DNA of 6,443 bases from contig JBEKHI010000449.1 in NCBI GenBank assembly GCA_050012355.1, positions 1 to 6,443 of the forward strand. Direction: 5' to 3'. The position numbers and the translations under genes were made by a program. The DNA is from JBEKHI01 sp050012355 (GTDB taxonomy: Bacteria; Actinomycetota; Actinomycetes; Streptosporangiales; Streptosporangiaceae). A model generated the notes under the pieces. It saw only the letters and a list, made by a program, of their open reading frames with translations, was not told where the DNA came from and did not search any database. This document shows, one piece after another, positions 1 through 6,015 of this stretch. Positions within the stretch are counted from its first letter, which is position 1, and each line of letters begins with the position of its first letter.

Positions 1-50
1 ACGTCCGCGCCCGCCACCGAGCCGGTGTTAGTGATCTTCGCGGTCACCGT
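1..50 (-). repeat. 50-bp exact direct repeat, copy at the window edge
   Basis: These 50 bases are identical to 595-644 and are read in the same frame of the same gene, encoding TVTAKITNTGSVAGAD. Identity stops at base 51. On the left it may continue past the window. In this copy the segment directly follows a He_PIG-like domain, in place of the TDSTG-type ending expected there. It could be a real duplication or a join made by the assembler. Confidence 0.9.
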
Positions 51-3000
51 CACGGTGTAGGTCCCGAGCGCGCTGCCGGCGCCGGAGATAGTCCCGTTCG
101 AGGCGATGGTGATGCCAGGCGGAAGCCCGGTGGCGGTAAAGGTGAGGGTCTGGGACGAGTTGGAATCCTGTGCCTGCATGGTGAAGGACATCGATGCCCC
201 GACCGGGCTGCTGTAGCCGTAAGGGTTGACCACTCCGACGGTCTCCGCGCCCGGCGCCCCGGAGTTCGGGGTGACGTTCGCGCTGACCGCCGTGTTGGCC
301 GTCGAGGTGCCCGCGCCCGCGGTGCCCGCGGCAACCTGGCCGGTCAGCTCCTGGGCCAGGCTGGTCGAACCGGTCAGCGGCAGGTTCTCCGAGGAGTCCC
401 CGACATCGATGGTGTACGAACCGGCCTGGGCCTCCCACTGGTTATCGGTCGGTGACCACGAGGCCAGGTCATGGATGGTCAGCGGGAAGGACACCGTCGC
501 GCTCTGCCCCGGATTGAGCGTCACGCGCTGGAAGCCCTTGAGCTGCTCCGGCGGATCCTGGCTGGCAGCCGGGTCGCCGACGTACATCTGCGCCACGTCC
601 GCGCCCGCCACCGAGCCGGTGTTAGTGATCTTCGCGGTCACCGTGGCGTCGCCGTTGGCGTTGAACGCACCGACGCTCAGATTGGAGAACGAGAAGTTCG
701 TGTACGACAGGCCGAACCCGAACGGGAACAGCGGGGTGATGCCCTGGGACTGGTACCAGCGGTAGCCGATGTCCACGCCCTCGCTGTAGTCCACGCCGGT
801 GGAGGTGCCCGGCCACTGCGCCTCGGTCTGCGCGGGCACCTGGCTCAGGCTGGCCGGGAAGGTGACCGGCAGCTTGCCGGACGGGTCGACGGTGCCGAAG
901 ATCAGCGCGGCCGCCGCGGCACCGGTCTCCCCTCCGCCGTACCAGTTCTCGAACACCCCGGCCACGTCGCTCAGCCATGGCATGACCACCGGGCCACCGC
1001 TGTTGATGACCACGATGGTGTTCGGGTTGACCGCGGCCACGTCCTCGATCATCGTCTCGTCCGCACTGGACAGATCGAGCGAGGTCAGGTCGCTCTCCTC
1101 GCCCTCCGGCAGGTTGACGTAGATGATCGCGTCGGTTGCGGCCTGCGCCGCGGCGACGGCCTCCGGGATGTCGGTGGTGCCGTTGTCGTCACCCGCGGTA
1201 TAGGTGACGGTGACGTTCGAGTTGACCGCGTCCTGGATCCCGGTCAGCGGCCAGACCGTGTTCGCGCTGTCGACCCCGCCGCTGCCGCCGCCGGCGAGCT
1301 CCACGGCGGCGCCGCCGTCGGTGCCGATCACCGCGATTGTCTCCTTGCTAGTCGGGTTTGGGTTGAGCGGTAGCAGGCCGTTGTTCTTCAGCATGACCGT
1401 GCCCTCCTCACCGAGCTGCAGCGCGGTCTGCTGGTGCGCCGCGGTGGTGACGGTGTTGGAGAGGGAGCCGGTCTGCGGGTTGTCGAACATGCCGAAGGCG
1501 AACATCTGGGTCAGGATCTCGGACACGAGCGAGTTGACGATCTCCGGGCTCAGCGTGCCGGCCGTGAGGGCGGCGGTCACGTTGCTCGCGTCGGAGAACG
1601 GCATCGCTATGGCCATACCGGCGTTGGCGTCGGCGACGGTGGCGCCGGCGGCGCCCCAGTCGGAGGTGACGAAGCCGCCGTAGTTCGCCTGCTCGTAGAG
1701 GCCGTTCTGCAGGAGGTCGGCGTTCTCGCAGGAGGAGGCGTTGTTGACCACGGCGTAGGAGCACATCATCGCGGCCGGCGCGGACTGCTCGACGGCGGTC
1801 TGGAAGGGCGACAGGTAGAGCTCTTCCAGTGCCTGCTGGCTGACCGTCTCGTTGTTGCTGCCGTTGGGGTACTGCTCTTGGTCGTAGGCGGCCACGTGCT
1901 TGACCATGGCCATCACGCCCTGGCTCTGGATGCCTTCCACCTCGGCCGAGGTGATCTGGCCGGCCAGGTAGGGGTCCTCGCCGTAGGTCTCATAGGTCCG
2001 GCCCCAGCGCGGGTCGCGCACCAGGTTGGTTGTCGGGCCGAGCGAGATGTTCACGCCCTTGCCCGCGAATTCGGCGCCCATCGCCGCGCCCTCCTGCTCG
2101 ATCAGCGCCGGATCCCAGGTCGCGGCGGCGTTCTCGCCGTCGGGGAAGGCGGTCACACCACCGTTCCCATCACCGACCCCGGACGGGCCGTCCTCCATGT
2201 TGATCGCGGGGATGCACAGATCGGGAATGGCGTTGACCTGGCCGATGTAGGACGAACTGCCGTCGCCAGAGAGCAGGCTGGCCTCTTCCGACTGGTCTAT
2301 GGTGTTCAGCACCTGCTGAACCCGCTGGGCGACCGGCGCGGTGGAGCCGACCCACGGGCAGCTGCCGTCGCCGCCGTTGCCGTTGCCGCCAGTGACCGGC
2401 GGGGTGGTGGTGAGGCCGTAGGCCTGGAACTCGAAGATCGAGTAACCAAACTGGGTGCCGCGCGCCGTGCCGTACATCATGATGTAGCGGGCGGTCACGG
2501 ATACGGGGATTGTCTGGTTCCCGCCGGTCCCGTCCGTCGTGGAGTAGACCGTGGTCCAGGTCGAGTTGTTATCGGACACCTCGATTGAGAACGCCGTGGC
2601 GTACGCTTGCTCCCATTCGATGCCAATGCTGCAGAGGTTCTGCGGAGAGCCGAGGTCGACCTCCAGCCACTGCGGGTCGCTGGGCGCGCTGGACCAGCGG
2701 GTGCCGGGGTCGCCGTCGGTCGCGTAGTAGGGCAAGTAGTCGGTGCCGGTGTCGGGCTGGACCGAGGAGGCCGTGGTCGGCTGGTCCATCGCGAGGTCCT
2801 GCGTGCCGCAGTACTGGCCAGGAGGCGGGGTGCCTCCACCACCGCCCGATCCCTGGGTGAAGGCCAGGTAGTGGAAGTTCCAGCCGTTGGAGTCCTGGTC
2901 GACGGTCAGCGTCTGCTCGCCAGCCGGCAAGGTGACGGTAGCGGTGACCGTGGTCCAGGTCTCGTAGCCGCCGGTGTCCGGGACGGCGACCGCGCCGGTC

Positions 3001-3995
3001 AGGTTGGTTCCCGAGGAGTTGGCGATATGCAGCGCGTCGGTGATCCCGTACGGCGAGGCCACCCGGAAGCTAACCGTGTAACTCCCGGCGGTGGCTACTT
3101 CTACCGTGTAGTTGAACCACTGCCCGGCCGTCGTCCAGCCCATGTCATAGACACCGCCCGCCGCGCTGGTGTCCTCCGTGTCCGCGGTGTCCTCAAGGTC
3201 TACCCCGTCCGAACGGTAGCTGTTGGCCGAGCCATTGACCGAGGTGACGTTATAGGCCACACCCTGCCCGCCGGTGTCGTAATTCGCCGCCTGCACCGTC
3301 CCCGGCACCGCCGCGGGCGTCCCGCCGAAGGGCTGGTCACTGCCCGAGCCGCCACCCGAGCTCAGGGTGAAGGTCATGTAGTGGAAGTTCCAGCCGTTGG
3401 AGTCCTGGTCGACGGTCAGCGTCTGCTGGCCAGCCGGCAGCGTGATGCTGGCATCGACCGTGGTCCAGGTCTCGTAGCCGCCGGTGTTCGGGACGGCGAC
3501 CGAGCCGGTCAGGTTGGTCCCGGAGGAGTTGGCGATGTGCAGCGCGTCGGTGATCCCGTAGGGCGAGGACAGCCGGAAGGCGACGGTGTAGGTGCCCGCC
3601 GTCGCGACGTCGACGGTGTAGTTGAACCACTGCCCGGCTGTGGTCCAGCCCATGTCGTAGGCGCCGCCGGCCGCGCTGGTGTCCTGCGTGTCCGCGGTGT
3701 CCTCAAGGTCTACCCCATCGGAGCGGTAACTGTTCGCGGAGCCGTTGGTGGAGGTGACGTTATAGGCCACGCCCTGCCCGCCGGTGTCGTAGTTCGCCGC
3801 GTAGACCGTCCCCGGCACCGCCGCCGGAGTCCCCCCGTAGGGGGCATCGGTGGCACCGTAGGCCGCGTGTTGCACGCCGCCCACCAGCCCCAGGCCAGCC
3901 AGGACCGCGATTGCGAGGGCCGCGCGGCCCCGGCGGCCCCGCCGGGGCCTGGCCCACCGGGGCCGAGCCAGCCGCGGGACGTGAACTGATCCCAT
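1..3995 (-). CDS. Secreted multimodular glycoside hydrolase family 3 enzyme (beta-glucosidase/beta-xylosidase type), 3' end beyond window
   Basis: This secreted enzyme should cut terminal beta-linked sugars from plant or fungal polysaccharide fragments. The frame is open from ATG at 3995 to the left edge (1,331 codons, no stop). Residues 1-48 look like a signal peptide: nine Arg in the first 24 residues, a hydrophobic core at about 25-41, and a possible cleavage after AYGA. Next come two CBM6-like modules (about 52-210 and 222-380), a Gly/Pro linker, and an F5/8 type C (CBM32-like) module (about 392-524). The GH3 N-terminal domain starts near 546 and has MEDGPSGVG, DPRWGR (661-666), Lys699-His700 and TSDWGA with the likely nucleophile Asp779. 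The GH3 C-terminal domain (about 850-1085) has GTVMLKNNGLLPL and an acidic PEGEESDL stretch (Glu964-967) where the acid/base may lie. A fibronectin-III-like domain (about 1096-1207) and a He_PIG-like domain (about 1250-1318) follow. GGGGAGGGAG upstream supports the start. Substrate cannot be told from sequence alone; family assignment is firm. Confidence 0.93.
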   Translation of the reverse strand, partial: MGSVHVPRLARPRWARPRRGRRGRAALAIAVLAGLGLVGGVQHAAYGATDAPYGGTPAAVPGTVYAANYDTGGQGVAYNVTSTNGSANSYRSDGVDLEDTADTQDTSAAGGAYDMGWTTAGQWFNYTVDVATAGTYTVAFRLSSPYGITDALHIANSSGTNLTGSVAVPNTGGYETWTTVDASITLPAGQQTLTVDQDSNGWNFHYMTFTLSSGGGSGSDQPFGGTPAAVPGTVQAANYDTGGQGVAYNVTSVNGSANSYRSDGVDLEDTADTEDTSAAGGVYDMGWTTAGQWFNYTVEVATAGSYTVSFRVASPYGITDALHIANSSGTNLTGAVAVPDTGGYETWTTVTATVTLPAGEQTLTVDQDSNGWNFHYLAFTQGSGGGGGTPPPGQYCGTQDLAMDQPTTASSVQPDTGTDYLPYYATDGDPGTRWSSAPSDPQWLEVDLGSPQNLCSIGIEWEQAYATAFSIEVSDNNSTWTTVYSTTDGTGGNQTIPVSVTARYIMMYGTARGTQFGYSIFEFQAYGLTTTPPVTGGNGNGGDGSCPWVGSTAPVAQRVQQVLNTIDQSEEASLLSGDGSSSYIGQVNAIPDLCIPAINMEDGPSGVGDGNGGVTAFPDGENAAATWDPALIEQEGAAMGAEFAGKGVNISLGPTTNLVRDPRWGRTYETYGEDPYLAGQITSAEVEGIQSQGVMAMVKHVAAYDQEQYPNGSNNETVSQQALEELYLSPFQTAVEQSAPAAMMCSYAVVNNASSCENADLLQNGLYEQANYGGFVTSDWGAAGATVADANAGMAIAMPFSDASNVTAALTAGTLSPEIVNSLVSEILTQMFAFGMFDNPQTGSLSNTVTTAAHQQTALQLGEEGTVMLKNNGLLPLNPNPTSKETIAVIGTDGGAAVELAGGGSGGVDSANTVWPLTGIQDAVNSNVTVTYTAGDDNGTTDIPEAVAAAQAATDAIIYVNLPEGEESDLTSLDLSSADETMIEDVAAVNPNTIVVINSGGPVVMPWLSDVAGVFENWYGGGETGAAAAALIFGTVDPSGKLPVTFPASLSQVPAQTEAQWPGTSTGVDYSEGVDIGYRWYQSQGITPLFPFGFGLSYTNFSFSNLSVGAFNANGDATVTAKITNTGSVAGADVAQMYVGDPAASQDPPEQLKGFQRVTLNPGQSATVSFPLTIHDLASWSPTDNQWEAQAGSYTIDVGDSSENLPLTGSTSLAQELTGQVAAGTAGAGTSTANTAVSANVTPNSGAPGAETVGVVNPYGYSSPVGASMSFTMQAQDSNSSQTLTFTATGLPPGITIASNGTISGAGSALGTYTVTVTAKITNTGSVAGAD
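595..644 (-). repeat. 50-bp exact direct repeat, internal copy
   Basis: This is the internal partner of the repeat at 1-50. Here it lies in its natural setting, the fibronectin-III-like domain downstream of the GH3 C-terminal domain, where TVTAKITNTGSVAGAD continues into VAQMYVGDP as is normal for that domain. This copy is therefore the likely source. Confidence 0.9.
2856..3332 (-). repeat. CBM6-like module, copy 2 of a tandem duplication
   Basis: This segment encodes residues 222-380 of the GH3 enzyme, from PFGGTPAAVPG to NGWNFHYLAFT. A short Gly/Ser linker separates it from copy 1, and a Gly-rich plus PPP linker separates it from the F5/8 type C module that follows. Most of the 18 differences from copy 1 are conservative (Glu/Gln, Val/Ile, Ser/Thr). 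This suggests a fairly recent in-frame duplication with both copies still under selection to bind. Confidence 0.85.
3366..3842 (-). repeat. CBM6-like module, copy 1 of a tandem duplication
   Basis: This segment encodes residues 52-210 of the GH3 enzyme. It begins PYGGTPAAVPG, contains GWTTAGQWFNYTV and ends NGWNFHYMTFT, a pattern typical of CBM6 beta-sandwich sugar-binding modules. It matches copy 2 at a constant offset of 510 bases (170 codons) with no gap. By hand count 141 of 159 residues are identical (about 89%). The module probably anchors the enzyme to polysaccharide. Confidence 0.85.
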
Positions 3996-4003
3996 TCCGC
4001 TTA

Positions 4004-4013
4004 CTCCCTCCCC
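4004..4013 (-). promoter_or_regulatory. Ribosome binding site of the GH3 gene
   Basis: Read on the minus strand this is GGGGAGGGAG, a purine-rich Shine-Dalgarno sequence that ends 8 bases before the ATG at 3995. It fixes the start of the GH3 gene. The residues that follow this ATG form a plausible export signal, which agrees with the choice. Confidence 0.75.
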
Positions 4014-4048
4014 GCCCTGGCGTTCCTGTCCCTTCTCGGGCCGCCGGA

Positions 4049-4061
4049 CGGTGATTCACCG
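4049..4061. promoter_or_regulatory. Perfect 13-bp palindrome upstream of the GH3 gene
   Basis: CGGTGA-T-TCACCG is a perfect inverted repeat with a 1-base centre, 54 bases upstream of the GH3 start. Its size suits the half-sites of a dimeric repressor, which would fit sugar-controlled expression of a glycosidase, but it matches no operator I recognise (it is not the cellobiose-regulator box TGGGAGCGCTCCCA). Short palindromes also occur by chance in high-GC DNA. Confidence 0.3.
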
Positions 4062-4092
4062 CCGCTCTGAACAGCCAGGAGGACCACGATCC

Positions 4093-4109
4093 ATGGGTGG
4101 CACGCCCAT
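4093..4109. promoter_or_regulatory. Imperfect inverted repeat upstream of the GH3 gene
   Basis: ATGGGTG-GCA-CGCCCAT has 7-base arms with one mismatch around a 3-base centre. It sits between the AT-rich putative promoter and the start codon, so it could be an operator or a small leader-RNA hairpin. The evidence is symmetry and position only. Confidence 0.25.
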
Positions 4110-4142
4110 AGCGACTAAAATTCATGTCTTGTATTAAGTATT

Positions 4143-4171
4143 GGTTTAACTGACCCTCTGCGGTTCGTCAA
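4143..4171 (-). promoter_or_regulatory. Possible promoter of the GH3 gene
   Basis: On the minus strand TTGACG (4171-4166) is followed after 17 bases by TAAACC (4148-4143). The -35 fits the vegetative consensus well, but the -10 is weak because it lacks the final T. The flanking stretch 4113-4150 is clearly AT-rich against a very GC-rich background, as expected where a promoter melts. Another -10-like sequence, TACTTAAT (4140-4133), lies just downstream but 25 bases from TTGACG. A start here would give a leader of about 140 bases. Confidence 0.3.
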
Positions 4172-4174
4172 GGG

Positions 4175-4212
4175 GGCTCAGCCTGGCAAGAACCGCGGTA
4201 CCAGGCTGAGCC
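4175..4212 (-). terminator. Probable intrinsic terminator of the YceI-ABC operon
   Basis: The arms GGCTCAGCCTGG (4175-4186) and CCAGGCTGAGCC (4201-4212) pair perfectly over 12 bp around a 14-base loop. The hairpin begins 13 bases after the permease stop codon. No run of U follows on the minus strand, so it would be the hairpin-only form often seen in actinomycetes. It separates the transporter operon from the GH3 gene. Since the stem is symmetric, a role as a protein-binding site cannot be excluded. Confidence 0.6.
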
Positions 4213-4225
4213 TGCGTCAAGGTGC

Positions 4226-5044
4226 TCATTCGGGCCGCGGGTCCCAGCGAAAGCGGCGAACCGCCACGACCGCGCCGGCCAGGCCCCAGGCCGCGAGCAC
4301 CGCCAGGTCCCGCCAGTCAGCCCCCGCATGCTGGGCAAACGGCCCGGTAAGTGCCTGGTTGAACGGCCGTACCGGAAGCCAGCCGGCGACACGGTTGAGC
4401 AGCGCGGAGTGGATCGGCAGGTAGGTGCCGGAGATGAACATCAGCGGGAACAGCACGAGTTGGGTCACCGCCGGGGCAGCTTCGGCGTTCGAGATCACCG
4501 ACGCGATCGCCACGCCCAGCGCGCAGAAGCTCGCGGCACCGAGTACCAGTGTCAGCATGAGCGCGAGCCAGTGCGACGGGAACGGCACCCCGTACAGCCT
4601 GCCCACCATGACAATGAGCGCGATGTCGATCACGCTCACGAGCACGCAGTGGGCGAGTAGCCCGGCGAAGTATGCCCACGCCGGGAGCGGCGTCGCCCGG
4701 ATCCGCTTGAGTATCCCGGCCTGCCGCCGGGCCGCGAGTGCGATCGCGAGCTGGCCGTAGCACGAGCTGAGCACCGACATCGCGGCGATCGTCGGCACGT
4801 AATACTGCAGCGCGGACAGCCCGCCAAAGTACGAGCTCTTCCCGCCCCCGCCGAAAAGCGCGCCCATGATGGCAACGAACACGACCGGGAAGATGAAGGT
4901 GAATATCGCGCTCTGCGGGTTCCGCCAGAACGACAGCTGCTCGTACCGCACCTGATGAGCCAGCAGGTACAGGTTGCTGTGCTTGCCCGCCGATCGGTCG
5001 GCCGGGCTGCTAGCACGCCCGCGGGCGGCAACGGCGGTGGTCAT
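4226..5044 (-). CDS. ABC-2 type transporter permease
   Basis: This 272-residue integral membrane protein should form the channel of an ABC exporter with the ATPase encoded just upstream. After a cytoplasmic N-terminus (about 1-44) it shows about six hydrophobic segments: roughly 45-65, 81-104, 124-150, 159-184, 190-212 and 246-263. The cytoplasmic motif GILKRIRATPLP (110-121) is characteristic of ABC-2 (DrrB/NodJ-like) permeases, and the length is usual for the family. Its ATG overlaps the TGA of the ATPase gene (ATGA, 4 bases), implying translational coupling; GGAGAGG (5059-5053) lies 8 bases upstream of the start. It ends TGA at 4228-4226, just before a hairpin. Substrate is unknown: such pairs export antibiotics, lipids or polymers. 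Confidence 0.9.
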   Translation of the reverse strand: MTTAVAARGRASSPADRSAGKHSNLYLLAHQVRYEQLSFWRNPQSAIFTFIFPVVFVAIMGALFGGGGKSSYFGGLSALQYYVPTIAAMSVLSSCYGQLAIALAARRQAGILKRIRATPLPAWAYFAGLLAHCVLVSVIDIALIVMVGRLYGVPFPSHWLALMLTLVLGAASFCALGVAIASVISNAEAAPAVTQLVLFPLMFISGTYLPIHSALLNRVAGWLPVRPFNQALTGPFAQHAGADWRDLAVLAAWGLAGAVVAVRRFRWDPRPE

Positions 5045-5973
5045 GGCATGATCCTCTCCGGCGCACCCGCTGGCGCGTCTTCGCGAGTTAGTTCCAGGTA
5101 GATGTCCTCCAGGCTGGGCCGCTCCACCGTGAGCCCGGCCAGCACGTGGCCGCGGCTGATCGCCCAGTCCGTCAGCCGATGCAGCGCCTGTGTCGGCGCG
5201 TCGGTCTCGACCACGACCATGCCGTTCGCCGAATCCGACGGGCCCGGCAGGTCCGCGGCCGTGCAGCCGGCTGGCAGCCGGAACGAGATGCGTGCCCGTT
5301 CGGCGTCTCGCCCGCCGAGGGCGGCCGGCTCGCCGGCGGCTACGACTACGCCGCCGCGCACCAGCACGACCCGGTCAGCCAGCGCCTGCGCCTCGTCCAT
5401 GTCATGGGTGGTCAGCAAGATCGTCATGCCGGCCGCGCGCAACCCGCGCACGAGCTCCCAGGTGTCATGGCGGGCGGCCGGATCGAACCCGGTCGTCGGC
5501 TCGTCCAGGTAGAGCAGCGCCGGATTGCCGATCAGGCCGAGGGCAAGGTCCAGCCGGCGCTTCTGTCCGCCGGAAAGCGATCTGACCTTGCGGCGCTCTA
5601 GGCTGGTCAGGCCCACCAGCCCGATGACCTCGGTCACGTCACGCGGCTTCCGGTAGTAGCCGGCCGCGCGTGCGATCGTCTCGCGGACGGTCAGGTAGGG
5701 CTCCACCGCGATGTCCTGCAGGACCAGGCCGGTCCGCTCACGCAGCTCGCGGGCGCTGGACCGCTCGCCGGGGTCGTAGTTGAGGACCCGGGCTGTCCCG
5801 CCGTCGCGGGTGCGGAAACCCTCCAGGATCTCCAGCGTCGTGGTCTTGCCGGCTCCGTTCGGCCCGAGCAGCGCGACGATCTCGCCATAACCGACGGTAA
5901 AGCCGATGTCTCGCACGGCGTGCACCGGGCCGTAGCTCTTGCGTAGGCCGGATACTTCGACGGCGTTAGGCAT
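5041..5973 (-). CDS. ABC transporter ATP-binding protein (DrrA/CcmA type)
   Basis: This 310-residue ATPase powers the adjacent ABC-2 permease at the inner face of the membrane. All nucleotide-binding motifs are intact: Walker A GPNGAGKTT (37-45), Q-loop Gln86 in LVLQD, signature LSGGQ (133-137), Walker B LLYLDEP (153-159) with Glu158 as catalytic base, and His190 in the H-loop TTHDMDEA. The region after about 225 is the C-terminal extension (DUF4162-like) found in drug and antibiotic exporter ATPases, ending with the typical PSLEDIYLELT. A strong AGGAGGG (5987-5981) lies 7 bases before the ATG, 42 bases from the end of the YceI gene. The length is normal and nothing is missing. Confidence 0.95.
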   Translation of the reverse strand: MPNAVEVSGLRKSYGPVHAVRDIGFTVGYGEIVALLGPNGAGKTTTLEILEGFRTRDGGTARVLNYDPGERSSARELRERTGLVLQDIAVEPYLTVRETIARAAGYYRKPRDVTEVIGLVGLTSLERRKVRSLSGGQKRRLDLALGLIGNPALLYLDEPTTGFDPAARHDTWELVRGLRAAGMTILLTTHDMDEAQALADRVVLVRGGVVVAAGEPAALGGRDAERARISFRLPAGCTAADLPGPSDSANGMVVVETDAPTQALHRLTDWAISRGHVLAGLTVERPSLEDIYLELTREDAPAGAPERIMP

Positions 5974-5980
5974 GAGCCGT

Positions 5981-5987
5981 CCCTCCT
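5981..5987 (-). promoter_or_regulatory. Ribosome binding site of the ABC ATPase gene
   Basis: AGGAGGG on the minus strand, 7 bases from the ATG at 5973, is a near-perfect Shine-Dalgarno sequence. It confirms the chosen start and suggests strong independent initiation on a shared transcript. No promoter is evident in the 42-base gap. Confidence 0.8.
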
Positions 5988-6015
5988 AGGTAGTGGTGTC
6001 TCCCGTGCCGGGGAG

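Larger units (their letters stand above)
3996..4225. other. Intergenic region between the transporter operon and the GH3 gene
   Basis: No gene is supported here. From right to left it holds the hairpin at 4175-4212, two near-copies of CGTCAAGG(GG/T)GCTCA (4166-4180 and 4215-4228) flanking one arm of that hairpin, an AT-rich stretch (4113-4150), two palindromes (4093-4109 and 4049-4061) and the ribosome binding site of the GH3 gene. The layout fits a terminator followed by a regulated promoter and leader. Confidence 0.6.

Noticed and set aside
1..24. Twin-arginine (Tat) export for the GH3 enzyme at residues 17-27
   Set aside because: Several Arg pairs are present (Arg18-Arg19, Arg21-Arg22) but the Ser/Thr-Arg-Arg-x-Phe-Leu-Lys pattern is not met, so ordinary Sec export is at least as likely. 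The coordinates given are residues of the protein, encoded near 3924-3995.
471..1373. Plus-strand open frame of 300 codons
   Set aside because: It is antisense to the GH3 C-terminal domain, has no recognisable motif, and is Arg/Val/Gly-rich as expected for a shadow frame.
1434..2588. Plus-strand open frame of 384 codons
   Set aside because: It lies opposite the catalytic core of the GH3 gene, which has clear family motifs in its own frame. The plus-strand product has low-complexity composition.
2856..3842. The 510-bp repeat as a mobile element or CRISPR-like array
   Set aside because: The repeat is wholly coding, in frame, and encodes a recognised type of sugar-binding module. There are no terminal inverted repeats, transposase or spacers.
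2607..3989. Long plus-strand open frame of 460 codons opposite the GH3 gene
   Set aside because: It is a shadow of the GH3 gene in high-GC DNA. It is rich in Arg, Gly and Val, shows no domain, and its internal repeat only mirrors the duplicated CBM6 modules.
3760..4125. Minus-strand open frame starting MNFSRYGRATHG, upstream of and overlapping the GH3 start
   Set aside because: It is out of frame with the GH3 gene, has no ribosome binding site that I can see, and its sequence is Gly/Pro/Arg-rich. The GH3 start at 3995 has a good ribosome binding site and an export signal.
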